From positions 1 through 7,674 of the forward strand of contig CALKUW010000008.1 in assembly GCA_937996585.1 (NCBI GenBank): a DNA stretch of 7,674 nt, read 5' to 3'. This stretch comes from an uncultured Flavobacteriales bacterium (GTDB taxonomy: Bacteria; Bacteroidota; Bacteroidia; Flavobacteriales_D; Sanyastnellaceae). Shown piece after piece: positions 6,001-7,674 of the stretch. A model generated the notes under the pieces. That model did no database searches. It was not told the DNA's origin and worked only from the letters and a program-made list of their open reading frames with translations. Every line of letters starts with the position of its first letter. Position 1 is the first letter of the stretch. Position numbers and translations under genes: made by a program.

Positions 6001-7410
6001 GACAACGAATCAGCGGGAATCTGGTTCGACACATCCAATGGACTGGGTTTCGAGGACCTCGACGCCGGTGAGACCGTGGATGGAGTGCACTTCGCCCTGA
6101 GTCACGACGGCGACGGCTACAACGTCGGGTCCGGCAATCCCTTGTTCACGTTCGAGTTTGTTCTGAACGAGTTGTATTCACCGGCCCTGACTGGATTTGC
6201 CACGCCATGCACCGGTTGCAACCCCGATGCCTCCGTCACCTTCACCAAGACGGATTACGGTTCGGAACAGGACGCGATCACACCGAATGTCACCATTGCA
6301 CGAGGAAACAGTCAAGGCCTTTACAATGCGGCAACCCAAAGCGGATGGGACTGGGATTTCGAAGGTCCCCAAGGCACGTACTGGAAACCTGGGGCAACCA
6401 GTGTACCCGGGATCTACTCGAATTGGCGCACTGCAGTGAACCAAGACCCCCAAAGCGCCGTGGGGACGACCCTTTCATTGTGGATTCCAGAGGGCAACCT
6501 GTTCTTTGATGTGGAGATGCTGTCCTGGACCTGCTGCGGCAATGGCGGGGGATTCTCCTACACGCGGACCCTGGTATCCGAGCCCACGTGGGAAACAATC
6601 CTTCCAGGAAAAATCGATGCCACTCTGCTTCGGATGCTGCCCAAACATGCAGCCAATGGTGACGATTGGGATTGGGAGTCCTTGGCCATGGATCTGGCAG
6701 CAGGATATGCTTATGGCGTATGCGACGAGGACGATACCGATTCTGGATATTCCGACCAAGAATTGTGGCGCATCGACCTCAGTGTCAACAACACAGTCCA
6801 ACCTACGGCGTGTCCGACCTGCAGCCCGGATGCTGTGGTGACGTTCACCAAACCCGACTATTCCACCAGCACCGTCGATCAGATCACCCCCAATGTGGCC
6901 TTGGCCAGAGGAGACAACCAAGGCTATTACAATGCCATGACCCAAACGGGATACAGCTCTTCTGGTCCAGAGGGCACCTACTGGAAGTGGGGTGCTACCG
7001 GCACCCCCGGCGCCTACGGATCTTGGAGGGATGCCCATGGTGGCAATGCCGACAACCAAGTAGGCAACATCATGTCGTTGTGGATTCCGGAAGGCAATCT
7101 CTTCTTCGACATCGAAACCACATCGTGGACCTGCTGCAGCAACGGTGGAGGGTTCTCCTACACCCGTACATTGGTGTCGGCCCCAGCTGAAGCACCCGAA
7201 GTACCGTCGTATGACGGCATGGAATACATGGGCCGCATTTCTAACGATGTCAGCGCCATGATTTTCGCAAATGGAGCGTTGTACGTTGGATTCGAGAACA
7301 GCAATATCGGCCGGCTCAATCTGTCAGGTCTCTCCTTCACGGAGGACATTCTGGCTACGGGTGTCCTGCCCTTGGACATCACCGCTGTCCTTGCGGGACT
7401 CAAGCCCTGA
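13..7410 (+). CDS. Giant secreted multi-HYR-domain surface protein (putative adhesin)
   Basis: A single uninterrupted reading frame of 2465 codons ending in TGA. The ATG at 13 is chosen because it begins a clear Sec signal peptide (MR, then a hydrophobic core, then GLA|QC). The frame is also open through bases 1-12, and no Shine-Dalgarno is visible in the 12 available bases. Domain order: signal peptide 1-24; twenty HYR domains 31-1660; acidic DxDxDG linker 1661-1751; SprB-like Ig domain about 1764-1836; Cys-rich acidic segment 1857-1913; C-terminal region 1918-2465 with two copies of a Trp/Cys-rich module. HYR domains are Ig-like modules associated with extracellular adhesion, so a stalk-type surface adhesin or matrix protein is inferred; no enzyme motif is seen. 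No type IX secretion C-terminal domain, LPXTG motif or C-terminal membrane helix is visible, so export and anchoring are unresolved. The end is genuine: a terminator begins 20 bases after the stop. No gene symbol is recognised. Confidence 0.95.
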   Translation: MRAFIASVGLCLISLVATTSNGLAQCSPDTESPTISNMPDDITLTAEAGLCGATVSWTIPSAADNCELLAFTANQVPGDFYAVGITTVTYTAMDTEGNMAAASFTITITDDEDAAITDMPSNINLSNDAGVCSAVATWDEPSATDNCGIATFTSTHDSGDAFGVGTTTVTYTATDVNGNVITDSFDVVVTDDEKPGISGMPADITQAADAGGCTAVVTWTPPTASDNCTVATFPGTHNPGDTFNTGTTTVSYTATDAAGNDSTATFTVTITDAEAPTITNMPANITQTADAGTCGAVVNWTEPTIADNCALAANGGDYAPGDTFPVGTTTVTYTAADASGNNATAQTFTITVTDDEAPTFSGMPADINQSTDAGSCDAVVTWSAVTSADNCGIDTLYSSHDSGDTFSLGATTVTYTTVDIHGNTATASFTVTIADNENPSISGAPADITQTADAGVCSAAVTWTAPTDGDNCGSTLTSTHSPGDAFAVGTTTVTYTSTDAAGNSATASFDVIITDDEDPAISGMPSNITQSTDASACTAAVSWTEPTASDNCAVDTFTPDVASGTAFSIGTTTVTYTATDIHGNDYSASFTVTVTDDEDPSVDNLPANITQTADADSCNAAVTWTEPTAADNCAGATISGSHAPGARFAVGTTTVTYIATDAAGNADTASFTITVNDDQNPTLDNVPSNITQTADAGVCSAAVTWTAPTGTDNCGAPTVTSTHSPGAAFAVGTTTVTYTSTDGAGNTTSGSFNITVTDDEDPAISGMPANITQSTDAGACTAAVSWTEPAASDNCAVSTFTTSHNSGDAFSLGTTTVTYTATDIHGNTTSSTFDVTVEDDEAPAITGTADITAYTASGGCSAVVNWAAPTATDNCTLASLTGTHNSGSTYELGTTTVTYSAIDGEGNVSTASFDVTVLDTISPTISGMPADISQSVDTDSCNAVVTWTPPTADDNCTLISLVGSHSPGDTFNNGATTVTYTATDSSGNVTSSSFTVSVTLTESPTISGVPADISVSADAGICGAAVTWTEPTATGSCGAASLASNYDPGDTFPVGTTTVTYTADQTGAPSASGSFTVTVTDNENPTISGMPANITQTADAGACTAAVSWTEPTASDNCAVDTFTSDIASGSNFNVGSTTVTYTATDIYGNSTSSTFTVTVTDDEAPSIEDLPTDYDGVDFVPANITLAADADSCNAAVTWAPHPTAADNCAGATISSSHAPGDRFAVGTTTVTYTATDAAGNTGTGSFTVTINDEQQPTLNNMPANITQTADAGVCSAAVTWTAPTGDDNCGAPTVTSTHSPGDAFAVGTTTVTYTATDAAGNATTGSFNITVTDNEDPAISGMPADITVSADAGLCTTAVNWTAPTASDNCAIDTFSPDIASGTTFFLGTTTVTYTATDIYGNSTSSTFDVIVQDNEAPTISGLPADITQQADAGLCTTAVSWTTPTAGDNCPGSSISSDIASGTTFFLGTTPVTYTATDAVGNSYSASFNVIVVDNQSPTFSGVPADISVSADAGSCSAAVTWTAPTAADNCPGVSGSSSHASGSSFPVGTTTVTYTGTDTSGNTGTASFNVTVTDNTAPTISGMPADITLDPPPAECDTAVTWTDPTAADNCAVATFTSSHTSGSPLSVGTTTTVTYTATDINGNTTTASFTITVNDPDFDGDNIGDCTDPDIDNDGSLNADDSDDFNNSVCSDTDGDGCEDCAQGGENSYDPNNDGTDSDGDGICDENDNCSDPLANNYLDPANEECQVCPNAPLFNGISCTDAATTLSSADGAISLDLAGNAASTLYLWGINGAPDTTIALPDDLNDLQAGYYTAMVQDADGCWGVADTSVGGTTLQQPAIMREIIIPYDICCSGCGINDADADGLCDDGDNCTDQSACNFDDDCNEPCVYPDGNGNCTGYGECSFACAGGYLTQTSSDHLLFGDENGNLIGYDISTGTITSAGPNNYDAGGSNNLQLMFFEEDNCTLYMGDSDGFALMDIGTGTVGQDIGDNESAGIWFDTSNGLGFEDLDAGETVDGVHFALSHDGDGYNVGSGNPLFTFEFVLNELYSPALTGFATPCTGCNPDASVTFTKTDYGSEQDAITPNVTIARGNSQGLYNAATQSGWDWDFEGPQGTYWKPGATSVPGIYSNWRTAVNQDPQSAVGTTLSLWIPEGNLFFDVEMLSWTCCGNGGGFSYTRTLVSEPTWETILPGKIDATLLRMLPKHAANGDDWDWESLAMDLAAGYAYGVCDEDDTDSGYSDQELWRIDLSVNNTVQPTACPTCSPDAVVTFTKPDYSTSTVDQITPNVALARGDNQGYYNAMTQTGYSSSGPEGTYWKWGATGTPGAYGSWRDAHGGNADNQVGNIMSLWIPEGNLFFDIETTSWTCCSNGGGFSYTRTLVSAPAEAPEVPSYDGMEYMGRISNDVSAMIFANGALYVGFENSNIGRLNLSGLSFTEDILATGVLPLDITAVLAGLKP
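1561..2532 (+). repeat. HYR block copy A (units 7-10), counterpart of units 14-17
   Basis: Four consecutive HYR units that pair one-to-one with units 14-17. Diagnostic shared segments are the unit 7/14 stretch DNCAVDTFT, the unit 8/15 stretches DADSCNAAVTW and DNCAGATIS, the unit 9/16 stretch DNCGAPTVTSTHSPG, and the Q that begins units 9 and 16 where most units have E. At DNA level, 1651-1685 is identical to 3349-3383 (35 of 35 bases), and 1894-1946 matches 3625-3677 at 52 of 53. Units 10 and 17 are weaker partners, sharing EDPAISGMPA at the start and a DI[HY]GN...SSTFDV end. Confidence 0.82.
3259..4263 (+). repeat. HYR block copy B (units 14-17), counterpart of units 7-10
   Basis: This block is displaced 1698 bp from copy A at unit 14. 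From the middle of unit 15 onward the displacement is 1731 bp. The 33 bp difference is accounted for by the 30 bp insertion at 3529-3558 plus one extra codon (His, in WAPHPTAADNC) in unit 15. A constant register across four units favours one segmental duplication, probably by unequal recombination or slippage, over independent convergence. Direction of copying cannot be decided from the sequence. Confidence 0.82.
3529..3558 (+). other. 30-bp in-frame insertion in HYR unit 15
   Basis: Unit 8 reads LP-ANIT, while its counterpart unit 15 has ten extra residues, TDYDGVDFVP, between LP and ANIT (residues 1173-1182). The insertion is acidic and aromatic (three Asp, Tyr, Phe) and lies in the loop before the first conserved Cys. 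No other unit in the array carries it. It keeps frame and ends by restoring a [VL]P-ANIT junction. It could be a ligand- or calcium-contacting loop, or a neutral slippage product. Confidence 0.75.
4993..5265 (+). other. Acidic DxDxDG-rich linker (thrombospondin type 3-like calcium-binding segment)
   Basis: Residues 1661-1751 carry repeated aspartate loops: DFDGDNIGD, DPDIDNDGSLNADD, SDTDGDGCED, DPNNDGTDSDGDG and CDENDNC. Spaced Asp/Asn with a central Gly is the calcium-loop signature of thrombospondin type 3 repeats, common between domains of secreted Bacteroidota proteins. Cysteines (CTDP, VCSD, CEDC, GIC, DNC) are interspersed as in TSP3 repeats. Calcium probably rigidifies this joint between the HYR stalk and the head. 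Calcium binding is inferred from the motif only. Confidence 0.8.
5302..5520 (+). other. SprB/PKD-like Ig domain
   Basis: Residues about 1764-1836 follow the order of a SprB-type repeat: DGAISLDLAGN at the first strands, then LYLWGINGAPDT at the position of the usual Y.WSNGAT, then LNDLQAGYYTAMVQDADGCWG at the position of the usual I.NL.AG.YTV.V.DANGC. Only one copy is present here. SprB-type repeats occur in Bacteroidota surface proteins, including the gliding adhesin SprB, and this is one of the better phylum clues in the window. The match is judged by eye. Confidence 0.65.
5581..5751 (+). other. Compact Cys-rich acidic segment
   Basis: Residues 1857-1913 contain 11 cysteines in 57 residues, beginning CCSGC and ending SFAC. 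A single DADADGLCDDGDNC calcium-type loop lies near the start, followed by DQSACNFDDDCNEPC and YPDGNGNC. The latter resembles short 'ACNF...C.YPD..GNC' segments found between domains of secreted Flavobacteriales proteins. It probably acts as a disulfide-bonded spacer separating the stalk from the C-terminal region. No fold is assigned. Confidence 0.6.
5764..6207 (+). other. Beta-blade-like segment 1 of the C-terminal head
   Basis: Residues 1918-2065 contain repeated strand-turn-strand patterns: LLFGDENGNLIGYDISTGTI, then CTLYMGDSDGFALMDIGTG, then VHFALSHDGDGYNVGSG followed by LFTFEFVLNEL. The pattern of a hydrophobic strand, a polar DG/GN turn, [IL].YDISTGT, and a repeat 30-50 residues later resembles beta-propeller blades of the PQQ/WD/NHL type, which often report readings such as 'LYVG...IGRLNL'. 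No family-specific motif is strong enough to name. Base composition falls to about 50-53% GC at the start of this segment. Confidence 0.45.
6208..6579 (+). repeat. C-terminal Trp/Cys-rich module, copy 1
   Basis: Residues 2066-2189. The module opens CTGCNPDASVTFTKTDY, continues ITPNVTIARGNSQGLYNAATQ, GPQGTYWKPGAT, PGIYSNWR and SLWIPEGNLFFD, and closes SWTCCGNGGGFSYTRTLVS. It is rich in Trp, Tyr and Gly and looks all-beta. The ordered motifs ITPNV..(A)RG..QG.YN, G[PT]..TYW..G and NGGGFSY recall a module seen in assorted secreted bacterial proteins, where the closing motif is similar to 'GGGFSYER'. I cannot name the family with certainty. The opening CxxC and closing CC pairs are natural disulfide partners. 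Function is unknown; carbohydrate or ligand binding is possible from the surface-aromatic character. Confidence 0.8.
6580..6810 (+). other. Beta-blade-like segment 2, between the two modules
   Basis: Residues 2190-2266 separate the two module copies. After a short PTWETILPGKIDATLLRM stretch comes DDWDWESLAMDLAAGYAYGV, an acidic turn (CDEDDTDSGYSD), then ELWRIDLSVNN. The strand-turn-strand shape ending in ELWRIDL, read just before a CxxC-PDA junction, parallels LFTFEFVLNEL before copy 1. The simplest reading is that blade plus module form a unit of about 200 residues used twice. Confidence 0.45.
6811..7179 (+). repeat. C-terminal Trp/Cys-rich module, copy 2
   Basis: Residues 2267-2389. The order matches copy 1: CPTCSPDAVVTFTKPDY, ITPNVALARGDNQGYYNAMTQ, GPEGTYWKWGAT, PGAYGSWR, SLWIPEGNLFFD, SWTCCSNGGGFSYTRTLVS. 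In the last 39 residues, 32 are identical to copy 1. In the corresponding 34 codons from the LWIPEG leucine to the final Ser, 18 differ only synonymously, 4 change the residue and 12 are identical. The duplication is therefore old and the protein sequence has been kept. The middle is the most variable part: copy 2 has YSSSGPEG where copy 1 has WDWDFEGPQG. Confidence 0.82.
7180..7407 (+). other. C-terminal tail with beta-blade-like segment 3
   Basis: Residues 2390-2465. The stretch MEYMGRISNDVSAMIFANGA, followed by LYVGFENSNIGRLNLSG and LSFTEDILATGVLPLDITAVL, again has the strand-turn-strand pattern of a propeller-like blade, ending AGLKP. A canonical type IX sorting domain would normally show a Gly-rich beta domain with a final K-rich strand, or a CHU_C-like 'TPNGDGxND ... 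W DG' pattern. Neither is seen. There is also no hydrophobic C-terminal helix. Confidence 0.45.
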
Positions 7411-7430
7411 TCAGTCGACCAACCCCTTTG

Positions 7431-7459
7431 AAAAGCCCCGCCACCGAGCGGGGCTTTTT
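7431..7459 (+). terminator. Intrinsic transcription terminator after the giant gene
   Basis: A perfect 11-bp stem pairs 7431-7441 (AAAAGCCCCGC) with 7448-7458 (GCGGGGCTTTT) across a 6-base loop (CACCGA), with one more T after the stem. It lies 20 bases after the stop codon. The A-tract on the left arm pairs with the U-tract, so some bidirectional function is possible, though no convergent gene is seen. It argues that the giant gene ends its transcription unit and the next gene has its own promoter. Confidence 0.92.
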
Positions 7460-7588
7460 CGTTGCCCTGCGCATCCATCGCCGCATATAACACGCCATAT
7501 GACCGATGAGCCCCCTGATAACGAGAACAAAAAGATGCAAGTTCAGAACACTTTATGGCTACTTTAGAGCGAACCAAATTGTCTCCTC

Positions 7589-7674
7589 ATGCGGCTTTCC
7601 GTCGTCCTGGGCTTTGCAGCCTGTTTTCTCCTTCCGTTCCAGAGCCAAGCGGCTTGGGACATCTTCCAATCCTA
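7589..7674 (+). CDS. Start of a second exported protein (partial, runs off the window)
   Basis: ATG at 7589 opens a frame that stays open for 28 codons to the window end. It begins MRLSVVLGFAACFLLPFQSQ, followed by AAWDIFQS. This is a typical signal peptide: a single Arg, a hydrophobic core of about 15 residues, and a c-region SQA or QAA before AWDIFQS. The in-frame TAG at 7565-7567 limits the start, and this ATG is the first one downstream of it. C12 lies within the hydrophobic run, so a lipoprotein is less likely than signal peptidase I processing. No Shine-Dalgarno is visible. The mature part is too short to identify. Its position after the terminator suggests a separate transcript on the same strand. 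Confidence 0.7.
   Translation, partial: MRLSVVLGFAACFLLPFQSQAAWDIFQS

Noticed and set aside
7405..7431. Possibility that the giant gene is truncated by a premature stop or frameshift
   Set aside because: The terminator follows the TGA by 20 bases and no continuation of the protein is visible in other frames downstream.
7484..7501. Small inverted repeat CATAT-8-ATATG in the intergenic region
   Set aside because: Five-base arms with an 8-base spacer in an AT-rich stretch are expected by chance; no second copy is seen.
7499..7567. A 22-codon frame (MTDEPPDNENKKMQVQNTLW plus LL) upstream of and in frame with the 7589 gene
   Set aside because: It could be a leader peptide but has no ribosome-binding site, no attenuator-like hairpin after it and no run of a regulatory amino acid. 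Chance is the simpler explanation.
7560..7567. TACTTTAG as a Bacteroidota -7 box (consensus TAnnTTTG) for the 7589 gene
   Set aside because: One mismatch to the consensus and no TTTG-type -33 element at a suitable distance. Position is plausible, but evidence is too weak to list as a promoter.
7158..7577. Minus-strand frame of 139 codons covering the gene end and terminator
   Set aside because: It reads through the perfect terminator hairpin and is antisense to the C-terminal tail. It has no recognisable domain or signal.

Overview
The window is almost entirely one giant secreted-protein gene (13-7410, + strand, 2465 codons). It is followed by a strong intrinsic terminator (7431-7459) and the first 28 codons of another exported protein (7589 to the window end). 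The best taxonomic guess is a high-GC member of Bacteroidota, probably a Flavobacteriales-like aquatic bacterium. The guess rests on protein style: long HYR arrays, a SprB-like Ig repeat, DxDxDG calcium-type linkers, and a segment resembling the 'ACNFD...C.YPDGNGNC' strings of secreted proteins in that phylum. Neither start codon has a visible Shine-Dalgarno sequence, which also fits. This is inference; no phylogenetic marker gene is present.

Layout of the big protein, N to C: a Sec signal peptide (residues 1-24); an uninterrupted array of 20 HYR (hyalin-repeat, Ig-like) domains of mostly 81 residues / 243 bp (residues 31-1660); an acidic DxDxDG-rich thrombospondin-3-like linker (1661-1751); one SprB/PKD-like Ig domain (about 1764-1836); and a compact Cys-rich acidic segment (1857-1913). 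The C-terminal region (1918-2465) has short beta-blade-like pieces alternating with two copies of a Trp/Gly/Cys-rich module of about 123 residues (2066-2189 and 2267-2389). The first ~5.75 kb is about 60-70% GC and the C-terminal part about 50-57%, so the gene looks assembled from parts with different histories.

The HYR array records its own growth. Units 7-10 and 14-17 are counterparts at a constant offset of 1698 bp, which becomes 1731 bp after a 30+3 bp in-frame insertion in unit 15. This is best explained by one block duplication. Units 17 and 18 show a further local homogenisation.

The likely role is a long, disulfide-stapled, calcium-stiffened extracellular stalk presenting a C-terminal head for adhesion or ligand binding. 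No canonical type IX secretion C-terminal domain or membrane anchor is visible, so export and attachment are open questions. The most novel-looking part is the paired 'CxxC-PDA-VTFTK ... SWTCC-NGGGFSYTRTLVS' module interleaved with blade-like segments. I see no CRISPR, RNA gene, transposase or defence system, and no multi-gene system can be claimed from this window.
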